Shown: piece after piece, positions 53,810 to 62,484 of the stretch
How the letters are laid out: each line of letters opens with the position of its first letter
How positions within the stretch are numbered: position 1 is the first letter of the stretch
From: Bradyrhizobium commune
GTDB lineage: Bacteria; Pseudomonadota; Alphaproteobacteria; Rhizobiales; Xanthobacteraceae
Direction of reading: 5' to 3'
DNA: 64,000 nt
Assembly (NCBI RefSeq): GCF_015624505.1
Contig: NZ_CP061379.1
Span: 5,890,001-5,954,000, forward strand
Program-made: the position numbers and the translations under genes
The notes under the pieces: model-generated
What the model was told of the DNA's origin: nothing
What the model saw: only the letters and a program-made list of their open reading frames with translations
Database searches by the model: none

Positions 53810-55342
53810 TCAATAGGCACTCCGGCGGTTCGTGATCTCCAAGCAGGTAAGCAGGAGGATCTTAAGGTCTAGCGTCAGGCTCCAGTTGTTGATGTACCAG
53901 AGGTCGCAATCGACCCGCCCTTTCATCTGCTCTACCTGTGCGGTCTCTCCCCTGAAACCTCTGACTTGGGCCCAGCCCGTAATGCCCGGCTTAACATGGT
54001 GCCGGAACGCGTAGTCCGACAGCAATTTGCCGTAGTGGCCATCGTGGGCGAGAGCATGCGGCCTCGGTCCCACCAGCGACATTTCCCCTAAGAGAACGTT
54101 AATGAGTTGAGGAACCTCATCAATGCTACTTCGGCGCAAGAGCCGCCCGACTCGAGTAACGCGCGGATCCGACCGCTTCGCTTGGACCACTGTCGCACCG
54201 TCCTCCATCACGGACATCGTTCGGAACTTGAAGATAGGAAACTGCTTGGCATTGAAGCCATTACGTCTCTGCCGAAAGAAGACTGGACCAGGCGAATCCA
54301 GCTTGATCGCGATTGCGCTAAGGGTCATCAAAGGTGCGAGCAGAACGAGCCCTACTAAAGCTCCGCAGACGTCGAGGAGGCGCTTGGCAAGTTGTTCCGC
54401 GCGGGACAACGGTCCTCGCTGGATCTCCACAGAAAGCGAGTTCCGCAGCCTAAACGATGGATTTCCGGCCAACGAGCGAATCCGGCGATCTGGCAACAAT
54501 TGGACCGGAAGCGGGGAGATCCTAAGCCCGTCACGGACGAGTTCAATCTTGCGAGTGTCGTTCCACGGAAACGCCAAGATGATGTCTTCGGCCGCATGAA
54601 AGCGCGCTACGACAATAGCGCGCTCAAGCGCCGCGGCCTCGCCAACACTCATCGCAAACCCGCTACCTCGTGCGGAGGGAAACACCACTCGTTCGATCTC
54701 AGTAAGACCGAATTTTTCGAGCAACTCTTCAACGCCGAGCGAGGCCAATTCTTCGTTTGTGCCTAGCAAAATCGCTCGTCGCCCTCTAACCTGCCCATCA
54801 GCCACTACATCCGACACAAGTCGCCTCGCCAACCGGCGACATCCCACTAGTAGGACCGGGGCAAGGAGACCAAAGCAGACTACTGAACCGCGAGAGTAAA
54901 CAGCACCACTCTTCATAAGGAAGGCCAGCAATGTCATCAGAAGGCTGACCAGCGACCACTGAGCAAAGATACGGCCCAGGTCCCTTCGATTCTTTGCAAG
55001 AGCTGCGCGAAGATTGTACAGCCCCGTCGAGGAACCTATCAAAACATAAAGCAGCGCAGCGACAGGACCGACACCGAGAAAAGGCTCAAGGTGACTGAGA
55101 TCTCCATTGGCGACAATCTGGTATAAACCTGTCCCAACGACGCTCGCAAACATGATCGCCGCGGCATCGAACGAAGCCATAAGGTGTCCCAGAGCCGAAT
55201 ACGGGACTTTGACGCCAATCCGGCGACTTGGTGGCTCTCGGATACAGGATGGTGAATTGTCTCCACTCGTGTCCGGCAATATGGGCTGGCTCTCCTCCAA
55301 ATTAGCTTTCGAATCCGTCGAGATTGAAGTCTGAGGGATCAA
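53810..55342 (-). CDS. Undecaprenyl-phosphate sugar phosphotransferase (priming transferase), 510 aa
   Basis: N-terminal helices form the membrane region found in WbaP/CpsE-type enzymes. The C-terminal catalytic domain has LDSPGPVFFRQRRNGFNAK, FKFRTM, SSIDEVPQLINVL and LVGPRPHA, followed by KPGITGWAQVRGF. It transfers a sugar-1-phosphate (glucose or galactose in characterised relatives) to undecaprenyl phosphate to start each repeat unit. The TTG start at 55342 is supported by AGGAGG five bases upstream. Confidence 0.92.
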   Translation of the reverse strand: MIPQTSISTDSKANLEESQPILPDTSGDNSPSCIREPPSRRIGVKVPYSALGHLMASFDAAAIMFASVVGTGLYQIVANGDLSHLEPFLGVGPVAALLYVLIGSSTGLYNLRAALAKNRRDLGRIFAQWSLVSLLMTLLAFLMKSGAVYSRGSVVCFGLLAPVLLVGCRRLARRLVSDVVADGQVRGRRAILLGTNEELASLGVEELLEKFGLTEIERVVFPSARGSGFAMSVGEAAALERAIVVARFHAAEDIILAFPWNDTRKIELVRDGLRISPLPVQLLPDRRIRSLAGNPSFRLRNSLSVEIQRGPLSRAEQLAKRLLDVCGALVGLVLLAPLMTLSAIAIKLDSPGPVFFRQRRNGFNAKQFPIFKFRTMSVMEDGATVVQAKRSDPRVTRVGRLLRRSSIDEVPQLINVLLGEMSLVGPRPHALAHDGHYGKLLSDYAFRHHVKPGITGWAQVRGFRGETAQVEQMKGRVDCDLWYINNWSLTLDLKILLLTCLEITNRRSAY

Positions 55343-55536
55343 AATCGCCTCCTAACTATACCGACATCGAAATTTAACTGTCTTTTACTCAACAGATCAC
55401 TAGTGATACCGCAATGCAATAAAATAACGCAGCGCACTAGATCAAATTTGAATGACCGCAACTGCTAATGCCAAAATGTTAAGCACGGAGTCAAGTTACG
55501 GTTTTTGCAACTGCGCAGCCATCAGCCAGAGGCGAC

Positions 55537-56142
55537 ATGAGAGGCATCCGTTACTTGGGCATAACCTTAGCGCTGCTGTTCATAACTGCGGCGCGGTCCG
55601 AGGAAAACTCACCTACGCTCCAGGGGTGTGTTGCTGGCGTAGGCAGAGATCGGCAGCGAGAATGCGACAGGCAAGTTTTCAACCAAATTGGTTCAACTAG
55701 CAGTGTCACGACGCTTGACGGCGGATGGCAACTAGTGAGGACCAAGAGCCCTTCAGGGGGACCGGATGCTGTTTCTGTCATGCACGTAGCGGATTGGAAG
55801 AAGTCTGATATCGGACTTGCAGGCCTTAGCCTCCAGTGCAGCCAACAAGGGATCGAGGTCATTCTGATAACTCTGGAGCGCATGTCACGGACCGATCGGC
55901 CTCAAGTCACTCTACGGCCTGGAACTGGCCAGACTGTAGAATTTGAGGCATCTGCCGTTCAGGCCGGCGATGCTCTTTTGCTGCCGCGATACGCTTCTGA
56001 ACTTGCACTCGGTGGCTGGACGTCCGCAACCGAGCTCTCCGTCGACATCAATGGGAAGCCCACACCGATCCGTGGAATAATTCCGATTGGGGGACTTGGC
56101 GCCGCGGTCCGCGTCCTAGTTGGCAATTGTCCCGCGCGGTAA
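55537..56142 (+). CDS. Secreted protein of unknown function, 201 aa
   Basis: Signal peptide (YLGITLALLFITAARSEE). The mature region has several Cys residues (LQGCVAG, RECDRQ, SLQCSQQG, VGNCPA) and a beta-rich sequence. The central pattern, with W then S/T-rich strands and SLQCSQQGIEVILI, faintly recalls periplasmic proteins such as TagO/VasI, but I would not assign it there. It is divergent from the priming transferase gene and upstream of two membrane-protein genes. Confidence 0.55.
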   Translation: MRGIRYLGITLALLFITAARSEENSPTLQGCVAGVGRDRQRECDRQVFNQIGSTSSVTTLDGGWQLVRTKSPSGGPDAVSVMHVADWKKSDIGLAGLSLQCSQQGIEVILITLERMSRTDRPQVTLRPGTGQTVEFEASAVQAGDALLLPRYASELALGGWTSATELSVDINGKPTPIRGIIPIGGLGAAVRVLVGNCPAR

Positions 56143-56223
56143 AAGATCGCCCCTACCCGGAGAGGACCGCGATTGACGGTTCCTTAGGAAACTGGGTGGG
56201 ATGATGGCGCCGGAGAGAGAAGA

Positions 56224-56532
56224 ATGATCCCGGCTGCCATATTTCTATTTCTCACGGGCGCTGTCTTGGCGTGGCGCTTTCGCGTTTGGATTCTTGTACC
56301 CCTTAGCTTGATCGCAATCGCCATCACCGTTTCCATCCAACTCGCGCTTGGCGTCTGGCTGTCGACCGCCTGCGGATATGGGGTCGTGCTTGGCCTCATG
56401 CCACAACTTGGCTACGTTTTCGGCGTATTGGCGCAAAGCTTGTTGCTAACGCGCTCGGTGGCGCAATCGCCCTCTCGAAAGGCCTCTGTGGCCATGCTTT
56501 ACAAGCAAGCATCGGTTGACCACCCCCGTTAG
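56224..56532 (+). CDS. Small integral membrane protein, 102 aa
   Basis: Three hydrophobic segments (AAIFLFLTGAVLAWRF, VPLSLIAIAITVSIQLALGV, YGVVLGLMPQLGYVFGVLAQ) are followed by a short polar tail. Similar small proteins occur beside EPS genes in rhizobia, but no function is assigned. It is followed by the polymerase-like gene at 56623, 90 bases away. Confidence 0.6.
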   Translation: MIPAAIFLFLTGAVLAWRFRVWILVPLSLIAIAITVSIQLALGVWLSTACGYGVVLGLMPQLGYVFGVLAQSLLLTRSVAQSPSRKASVAMLYKQASVDHPR

Positions 56533-56622
56533 ATATCGAGAAGCGCGTCCGCACATCCCACTGGGAATGACTGACTAAACGGCGTTTGGTTCGATCGGAT
56601 CCACATGCCATAGTATCTAACG

Positions 56623-57984
56623 TTGACTGAATCCGCCCAAGTTAGTCCAATCCCATCGTCATTCTCAAAGTTTCCTAATTTGTTCATCGCCTTTGCTCTC
56701 CTAATCATACAATTTACTGCCGTCATGGTCGCGCTGATCGCAGGGGGCGTCTTCGTCGAGCATGCGGCATATTTGCTGGCTAGCTTGACGTTGGGATGCG
56801 CAGCGGCAGCTTCGTCCGCGGCTAGTGTTGTCGCAGTGGTATCAAGACTTCGGCGCTTTGTCCCGGCTATGGTCTTTCCGATCATCTGGATGTTAATGCA
56901 GATTGTGCCCATTTCAACTGGTTCAGTAGCAAATCCAATCTGGTCCGCAACGGCACTGGCGCTAAACGAGCCATCACTCCGTGGTCATATCAGTATAGAT
57001 GCAGGCAGCACCTTAGGTAGTCTGATATGGTATCTGACCATCCTGTCAACGATCGTTTCGACGGTCGTTCTCACCATGGATCGGGCTAGAGCTGAGACGA
57101 CGCTTTTCGCCCTGACAGCTGTTGCGACATTAATTGTGCTCACAAGATTGGCGTGTCAGACTAGCGTCGTCGCGAACTTGGGACTCGACATAAGGGCAGC
57201 GCGCGCGTTGCCGACGGTGGGCCCAATTGCCGCGCTTGGAGGCGTGGCAATGATTGCCATGGCGGTGGAGCGAAACGCAAACCGCGCCGGCTCTGACACT
57301 AGCTTCATCGTTTCATTGCTGCCTCAACTGCTTTTAAGCATTGCGGGCATCGTCTCCGCCTTGATGCTGATGACGGACCTTAACGAGAGCAACTTGCTTG
57401 CACTGACCGTACTCGGATTTGCTGTGATAGCACTTGTTGCAATTGTCCGGCGGTTGAGGGTTCCTGCTTGGTCATCGGCAATCTTAGCTGGAATTCTTGT
57501 GAGCGCCGTTGCAGCGGCAATGGTCTCGTTGGCACAAACTAAACCGACACTCGACCTGCTAAGCGCAGTTGAAAAAACCACCGGGCAGGGCTCTCTGGCA
57601 ATTATGCGTCGCATCTTGACCGATTCATCCTGGCTTGGAGGAGGTGTCGGGACGTTTGACCAGATTTCGAGAGTCTACCTGGATTATGGAGCTCACGGCG
57701 CCCCTCCTCTTCCCTCAACGGCAGCTTTGGTCGTCGTCGAGTGGGGGCGCCTGGCACTTCCAATTCTCATCGCATTTTCGCTGCAGCTCTTCTTTTACAC
57801 TGTGAACGGAGCTGTAAGCCGCGGAAGGGATTCTTTTTTCGCGTCCGCGACGGCGGCGGTCGTCATTGTCGCTATGGGCGAAGCCTTTGTCGATCCAGGG
57901 ATGCTCAATCCGCCAATCCAACTCCTGCTAGCGGGGATGGTCGGTCTTGGCATTTCGCAAAGTATGGGCAAAACCAAAGTCTAG
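56623..57984 (+). CDS. Polytopic membrane protein resembling O-antigen ligase, 453 aa
   Basis: About ten helices starting near residue 18 (FIAFALLIIQFTAVMVALIA). Near the C-terminus a loop reads LTDSSWLGGGVGTFDQ, matching in position the SGLGTF loop of the protein at 46863-48341, but the AHN motif of that family is absent. It may be a divergent polymerase, or a protein that has lost polymerase activity. The TTG start at 56623 is inferred; the first hydrophobic helix begins soon after. It converges with the BTLCP gene. Confidence 0.6.
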   Translation: MTESAQVSPIPSSFSKFPNLFIAFALLIIQFTAVMVALIAGGVFVEHAAYLLASLTLGCAAAASSAASVVAVVSRLRRFVPAMVFPIIWMLMQIVPISTGSVANPIWSATALALNEPSLRGHISIDAGSTLGSLIWYLTILSTIVSTVVLTMDRARAETTLFALTAVATLIVLTRLACQTSVVANLGLDIRAARALPTVGPIAALGGVAMIAMAVERNANRAGSDTSFIVSLLPQLLLSIAGIVSALMLMTDLNESNLLALTVLGFAVIALVAIVRRLRVPAWSSAILAGILVSAVAAAMVSLAQTKPTLDLLSAVEKTTGQGSLAIMRRILTDSSWLGGGVGTFDQISRVYLDYGAHGAPPLPSTAALVVVEWGRLALPILIAFSLQLFFYTVNGAVSRGRDSFFASATAAVVIVAMGEAFVDPGMLNPPIQLLLAGMVGLGISQSMGKTKV

Positions 57985-57996
57985 CGAGTCGAAAGC

Positions 57997-58605
57997 TCAA
58001 ACTCTCGCACTGGCTATTGTTGTCCAGAGCTTCGAGTTGGGCATCTGCATTCGCACCCAGCGGTAGGGAACGCGAGACCAAGGCTTTATCTGTGATGTCA
58101 TATTATCAAGCACCAAATCTCCACTCTTGGTTCGCACAACTAGAATGAGGTGATGCTCGCCGGAATTGACGACGACTTCGCTTAGCAGCAACACACGTGC
58201 CGGCCAGCCGCGCGCAAGTAGTTCATGCCGCTTACTAACCGCATAGTCATTGCAATCGCCGCGCGCCGGGTTAATTAGCCACTGCTCGCCAGAAAGACCA
58301 AGGTCATTGCGCTCAGGAGCAATCTCATGATTAACCTTGTTGTTAACCTCTTTGAGATCTCCCAACCGTTCCTCGGTCAGTCTCAACGGTCCGCCCCGAA
58401 ATATCGGTTTCGTACGGCAGTCGTCTCGGTAACGTAGGCAGAATTGCGTATACGCCATCGGTGGAAGCGTTGGCGTCTCCATCCTGATGCGCTGGATCGC
58501 GGACTGCAGCCCCACAGGCATTCCAATAAGCCCGGCTTGGACCGGCTGCTTGGAGAAGAGCACCGCTCCGACGGCCAGTGCTACCAAGATCGAAAGTTTG
58601 CGCAT
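57997..58605 (-). CDS. Transglutaminase-like cysteine peptidase (BTLCP family), 202 aa
   Basis: Signal peptide (SILVALAVGAVLFSKQPVQA) and the catalytic triad of bacterial transglutaminase-like cysteine proteinases: GDCNDYAV (Cys118), GEHHLILV (His151/152) and DLVLDN (Asp167). BTLCPs are periplasmic, and LapG-type members cleave surface adhesins to control biofilm release. Here the link with EPS genes is only positional. It is divergent from the PPP-type phosphatase gene at 58773. Confidence 0.85.
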   Translation of the reverse strand: MRKLSILVALAVGAVLFSKQPVQAGLIGMPVGLQSAIQRIRMETPTLPPMAYTQFCLRYRDDCRTKPIFRGGPLRLTEERLGDLKEVNNKVNHEIAPERNDLGLSGEQWLINPARGDCNDYAVSKRHELLARGWPARVLLLSEVVVNSGEHHLILVVRTKSGDLVLDNMTSQIKPWSRVPYRWVRMQMPNSKLWTTIASARV

Positions 58606-58772
58606 AGCTTGATCCCCATCGCGTTAACGGGGAAACTAGCGCTAACAATTTGATATTCTGCGCGATTTCGTCCATCAAATTGAAGCGAAATGAGGGTATG
58701 ATGTCAGCGAGATATTTACCAAACCAGCGCTCTGCGCGTGGCCAGCGCAACATCCTCATAAAAGTTCGGTAA

Positions 58773-59513
58773 ATGCTACGATTTTCGAAATCCTACCGTC
58801 GGGCGCGAAAGCCAAGGCTACCGAACGGGCTTCGCATTTATGCAATTAGCGATATTCACGGCTGCGCTGATCTGCTTCAGCAGATGTTCACCGTTATCGA
58901 CCGCGATCTCGGCACCATTGGTTCAAGGCGCGCGATCCATGTTTTTCTCGGCGACTATATTGACCGTGGCCCTGAATCGCATCGGACAATCGAATTGTTG
59001 ATAAGGCGTAGCATGAAGCACGAATCGGTTTTCCTGAAAGGAAATCACGAAGCCTTTCTTCTAGACACGCTAAACGCGCCTTCCCAGCTCCAAGATTGGA
59101 AACAATTCGGCGGGCTCCAGACGCTGACGTCGTATGGACTTAAACCTTCGCTCAACCCTGATCCCGCAGAACAAGCTCAATTGATTCAACAATTGGCATC
59201 GGCAATTCCACCCCATCAGCATAAATTCTTTAACAGCTTACGTTTGCGTTTCGTGTGTGGAGATTTCTTCTTCGTACATGCTGGCGTGAGGCCGGGTGTC
59301 GCCCTGGCACGACAACAAGAGCAGGATATGCTATGGATACGCGAGGAGTTTCTGCAGAGTGAAAGGAATTTTGGAAAATACATCATCCACGGCCATACCC
59401 CGGTTCAGCGACCGGATGTAAGACCTAACAGAACCAATATCGACACGGGCGCTTATGCGACGGGCAATCTGTCGTTGTTGGTGCTTCAGGACGACAGTCT
59501 GCTCGCACTCTGA
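58773..59513 (+). CDS. PPP-type serine/threonine protein phosphatase (calcineurin-like), 246 aa
   Basis: Canonical metallophosphoesterase motifs: AISDIHGCADLL, FLGDYIDRGPES, FLKGNHEAF, FVHAGVRPG and IIHGHTPVQRP, which bind a dinuclear metal centre. Small bacterial PPPs of this kind dephosphorylate proteins; a tyrosine-phosphorylated Wzc-type kinase is the obvious candidate partner nearby, but this is inference. No signal peptide is present, so it should be cytoplasmic. The exported protein at 59546 follows by 32 bases. Confidence 0.88.
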   Translation: MLRFSKSYRRARKPRLPNGLRIYAISDIHGCADLLQQMFTVIDRDLGTIGSRRAIHVFLGDYIDRGPESHRTIELLIRRSMKHESVFLKGNHEAFLLDTLNAPSQLQDWKQFGGLQTLTSYGLKPSLNPDPAEQAQLIQQLASAIPPHQHKFFNSLRLRFVCGDFFFVHAGVRPGVALARQQEQDMLWIREEFLQSERNFGKYIIHGHTPVQRPDVRPNRTNIDTGAYATGNLSLLVLQDDSLLAL

Positions 59514-59545
59514 TCCAACCCACCAATCCTGCTTTTAGAAGAGCG

Positions 59546-60199
59546 ATGAATTCAGTTTCTAATTTTCGCATCTTGCTTTTCGCGCTCGCCTCAACGGTTT
59601 TTTGTTATGGGGTTATCTCCGGGGCGGCGGAAATTGTGGTCGTTGCGCGACCTGATTTTACAACGAATTCGACCAGCTCCTCCCCTTTACGGACAACGGC
59701 TGCGGTTAAGTGGCTCGAAGCAGTTGCACCACTACGCTCCGACTTAGCAAGCAACCAGATTTTGGCGGTGGCGTTGCAACGGATTCAAGAAAAGGACGCG
59801 AACCCTCAGGGTGAGGATAGTGGCGTCAACCTGCTTATAAAGAGCACGCTAGCCGTAAAGCCATACGACGCGGACCTGTGGCTCGCACGCGCAATCCTCG
59901 AGTCCCGACAAGATGCCAACGGACCGGATGCGGCAGAAGCGCTGAAGATGGCTTACTTAACCGCACCAGCCGACGCCCAGCTGATGCCTTTTAGACTTGA
60001 CACAGCAACTCGATCTGATGCCCTCGCCGACCCCGATCTGCGTGAGTTTGCGCGGAGCGACGTGCGCCTTATGGTAACTCGACAACCAGATCAAAAGGGA
60101 GCCATCGTTTCGATATATCGACGAGCCTCACGCCGAGGCAAAGGATTTTTGGAGGATGCGATGCAGAACGTCGATCCAACATTTTTGCTAGGTCATTAG
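59546..60199 (+). CDS. Exported helical-repeat protein, 217 aa
   Basis: Signal peptide or anchor (LLFALASTVFCYGVISGAAE), then helices with TPR-like features such as LWLARAILESRQDANGPDAA and ALKMAYLTAPADAQLM. The arrangement is similar to the protein at 51600-52382 (LWFIDYW..., then two further helix pairs), suggesting a paralogous EPS-associated family. Function unknown. It probably shares an operon with the phosphatase gene directly upstream. Confidence 0.55.
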   Translation: MNSVSNFRILLFALASTVFCYGVISGAAEIVVVARPDFTTNSTSSSPLRTTAAVKWLEAVAPLRSDLASNQILAVALQRIQEKDANPQGEDSGVNLLIKSTLAVKPYDADLWLARAILESRQDANGPDAAEALKMAYLTAPADAQLMPFRLDTATRSDALADPDLREFARSDVRLMVTRQPDQKGAIVSIYRRASRRGKGFLEDAMQNVDPTFLLGH

Positions 60200-60317
60200 C
60201 CAGACTGCTGAGAGCCAAAATCTCGCGAGATCGCGTCAAAGGGTGAACGGCGGCCGCGGGTGTGTATTGCCCACCGTTCGGGAAGAGGCTAAGATTCCGC
60301 CAAACGGGGAAACTGCT

Positions 60318-60644
60318 ATGCGCTTACTCTTCGGACTACCCCTTCTTATCTTAGGGTTATCAGCATCTTGCACGCCTGTTTTCGCGGCAGACTATGCAAT
60401 TCCTCAAGTCCAAGCGCGTCGCGTATCGAGTATTCCCTATATTGACCGCGGACCTAACCCATATTGCGGTCCTCGCTGCGGTTGCCCAATCGTGGTGCAT
60501 GTCCGCCACAAGAGCCTCCACCAGGCCTATTCGTACGGCTTCGACCCCCGCACTAGAGACGAGCCCAACTACTACTATGGCGGAGTCCGAACTTATGCCC
60601 GTTACGCGAACCCGGCTTATCCGGAGGGCGTTCTGCAGTACTAG
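60318..60644 (+). CDS. Small secreted Tyr/Pro-rich protein, 108 aa
   Basis: Signal peptide (LLFGLPLLILGLSASCTPVFA). The mature protein is rich in Tyr, Arg and Pro and contains PYCGPRCGCP. ATG 60318 has GGGGAA shortly upstream; the longer in-frame start at 60243 would put a charged extension before the signal and is rejected. No family recognised. Converges with the gene at 60681. Confidence 0.55.
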   Translation: MRLLFGLPLLILGLSASCTPVFAADYAIPQVQARRVSSIPYIDRGPNPYCGPRCGCPIVVHVRHKSLHQAYSYGFDPRTRDEPNYYYGGVRTYARYANPAYPEGVLQY

Positions 60645-60680
60645 ACAGATGTCTATAATCGCTATGCTCCGTGGGAACGT

Positions 60681-61097
60681 CTATTCCTCTGTCACTCGCC
60701 TGAACTCCGGAAACCGGCTCAGCATCGCTGCCTTTAGAAACTTGAAGTGAGCAATCAAGGAGCCGAGTTCCTTTATCCGGCGCTGGCCGTTGAGTATCTC
60801 CTTGTCGAACAGATCCTGGTGATGATTGTCCAAGGCCTCACGCTCGAGATATTCGTCGTCCCCGTTGCCGAAGGTCACGGCAGCCCGCGCTAGCACGTCC
60901 TCGACCCGGCGGTTGAGGCCTGATTGCTCGCGCTCGGCCGCGTGAAGGGCCTCCTCGATCGCGATCCTGATGGTTTCGATGCGCGACTGATCCGTCTCGG
61001 CATCACGCTCGGGTGAGCGCGCGCGAAACTCCTGCTCGGCCCGGCTGTGGCCTCTCAGGAAGTTGTGGGTGCGGGCCCGCAGGAACAGCTGGAACAT
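60681..61097 (-). CDS. Hypothetical helical protein, 138 aa
   Basis: Highly charged, helical sequence with an R/E-rich centre (SRIETIRIAIEEALHAAERE) and no signal peptide or transmembrane helix. A C-terminal helix (LGSLIAHFKFLKAAML) is hydrophobic on one face. No family recognised. It is followed upstream by a second small cytoplasmic gene at 61148. Confidence 0.5.
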   Translation of the reverse strand: MFQLFLRARTHNFLRGHSRAEQEFRARSPERDAETDQSRIETIRIAIEEALHAAEREQSGLNRRVEDVLARAAVTFGNGDDEYLEREALDNHHQDLFDKEILNGQRRIKELGSLIAHFKFLKAAMLSRFPEFRRVTEE

Positions 61098-61147
61098 GCG
61101 TGCATTTTCCGGTTGAAGCGCCAGACCAGAAAATGGGTCCGGGATGG

Positions 61148-61432
61148 TTAATAAAGGCTGAAGCTTCCGGACTGCACGTTGCGGTTTTGCGCCATCCAGG
61201 CCTTCCAGGCGCCTTCATGCTTGGCGTACAGCTCCTGCCATCGCCGCTCACCCGCGGCCGACCACAGCACGCCGCTGTTGCGCACGGCATGGCCGGCCGC
61301 CAAGCCCAGGACCGGCTGGCTATCGAGCCGTTCGAATTCGAACGTCTCTTCGAAGGTCAGTCCGATCAGGACCCGCCGCCCGCCCGCATCAACGAAATAT
61401 CGCCGCGGCGCGTTGTTCCTGAGCTCAGTCAT
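61148..61432 (-). CDS. Hypothetical small protein, 94 aa
   Basis: Short soluble protein with conserved-looking Trp-rich C-terminus (RRWQELYAKHEGAWKAWMA). No signal peptide. It overlaps the small membrane-protein gene at 61425-61550 by eight bases (ATGACTGA), which supports both starts. Function unknown. Confidence 0.5.
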   Translation of the reverse strand: MTELRNNAPRRYFVDAGGRRVLIGLTFEETFEFERLDSQPVLGLAAGHAVRNSGVLWSAAGERRWQELYAKHEGAWKAWMAQNRNVQSGSFSLY

Positions 61433-61550
61433 AGCGCGCCGCCCCCCTCGATATCCATGGGCCGCTTAACGAATCGAGACGTCGGCCATAGGCCCAAACG
61501 AATAACGGTGCACCGACAATCGGTACGACCAAAGCAACGAGCCGAATCAT
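61425..61550 (-). CDS. Small single-span membrane protein, 41 aa
   Basis: The ATG at 61550 gives MIRLVALVVPIVGAPLFVW, one clear transmembrane helix, followed by a basic tail. Its stop overlaps the start of the downstream gene by eight bases, suggesting coupling. Upstream in-frame sequence is not signal-like, so the shorter start is used. Function unknown. Confidence 0.45.
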   Translation of the reverse strand: MIRLVALVVPIVGAPLFVWAYGRRLDSLSGPWISRGAARYD

Positions 61551-61754
61551 CAACACCGATCCCCAACTCGACAGCGCGCGAGAACAATCAGTCGATTTCA
61601 AATGCGAGCGCAACCTAGGCCACTACCGGTCCGGCAGACAACGGCAGCCGCGGTTTAACCTAACCGGACATGGTTACTCCGCCCCCGTGCATTTACCCTC
61701 GTTTCAGTTCACTTGAAGAACACGAAAATCGTATCGCCCTCTGGTTGTGCATCC

Positions 61755-61913
61755 TTAGAATGCTCTCCGAGGAACTGGTCGAGACGTGGAAGAACGGTAG
61801 GGTGCGTACAGCTGATGCATATGCTTTCGCTTGCGCGACTTCGACGCGCGCGTGATGTAGCCAACACAGAAGCCCGTAAAAAAGATCATGGTCACGATCA
61901 CGATTGGCATCAT
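61755..61913 (-). CDS. Small single-span membrane protein, 52 aa
   Basis: Reading the reverse strand, ATGATG at 61913 gives MPIVIVTMIFFTGFCVGYIT after the first Met, a transmembrane helix, followed by a basic tail. A GGAAAG lies 8-11 bases upstream. The composition and layout look like a genuine small membrane protein rather than chance; function unknown. Confidence 0.5.
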   Translation of the reverse strand: MMPIVIVTMIFFTGFCVGYITRASKSRKRKHMHQLYAPYRSSTSRPVPRRAF

Positions 61914-62071
61914 TGGGAGATCTTTCCATTAGCGGAACGTTTTCCTCCTCCCGGTTGCAGCATTCTCATCATTCAGTTGTGTCGACACAATGATGATCGC
62001 CGCCAATTTCGTCATCAAGAGCGAGAAATATTGGGCATCAACCTGCTTGAGGATTAGTCGTCCGCTCGCGA

Positions 62072-62227
62072 TCAGCCGATGAACCACATGATCGATCTCA
62101 CCAACAACAGCGTGATGAAATAGACCCAGCCGGCCATCGCGATCAGCACAACGCTGAAGAACGCGCCTTCGAATGCACGTTCTCTGATCTTTGCGAGAGG
62201 CAGTGCCGCCCAGGCTTTTTGAAGCAT
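62072..62227 (-). CDS. Small single-span membrane protein, 51 aa
   Basis: The reverse-strand frame from ATG 62227 reads MLQKAWAALPLAKIRERAFE, then a transmembrane helix GAFFSVVLIAMAGWVYFITL and a short C-terminus WFIG. The charged pre-helix and coherent helix support a real gene. The ribosome-binding site is weak. Function unknown. Confidence 0.5.
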   Translation of the reverse strand: MLQKAWAALPLAKIRERAFEGAFFSVVLIAMAGWVYFITLLLVRSIMWFIG

Positions 62228-62484
62228 ATCTGCGCATCCGCTTGATCGTTTGCGCGATCATAGGCGCACGAATTCGACGATCTCATGACGCGTCGTCGCG
62301 AGAAAGGCAGCAATGCATCGTCGAGAGACAATTCGCTAGCACCATGCATGCACGCATCATGATTGAATGAATTATGAACCGGCGTTGTTACGACGGTCAC
62401 GATTGCGCGTACGATATTTCGATTCGCATCGAGCGAAGGGAACGAGGCGTGAGCGCGCAACAAAATAAGTGTCGCGCAAACCAG

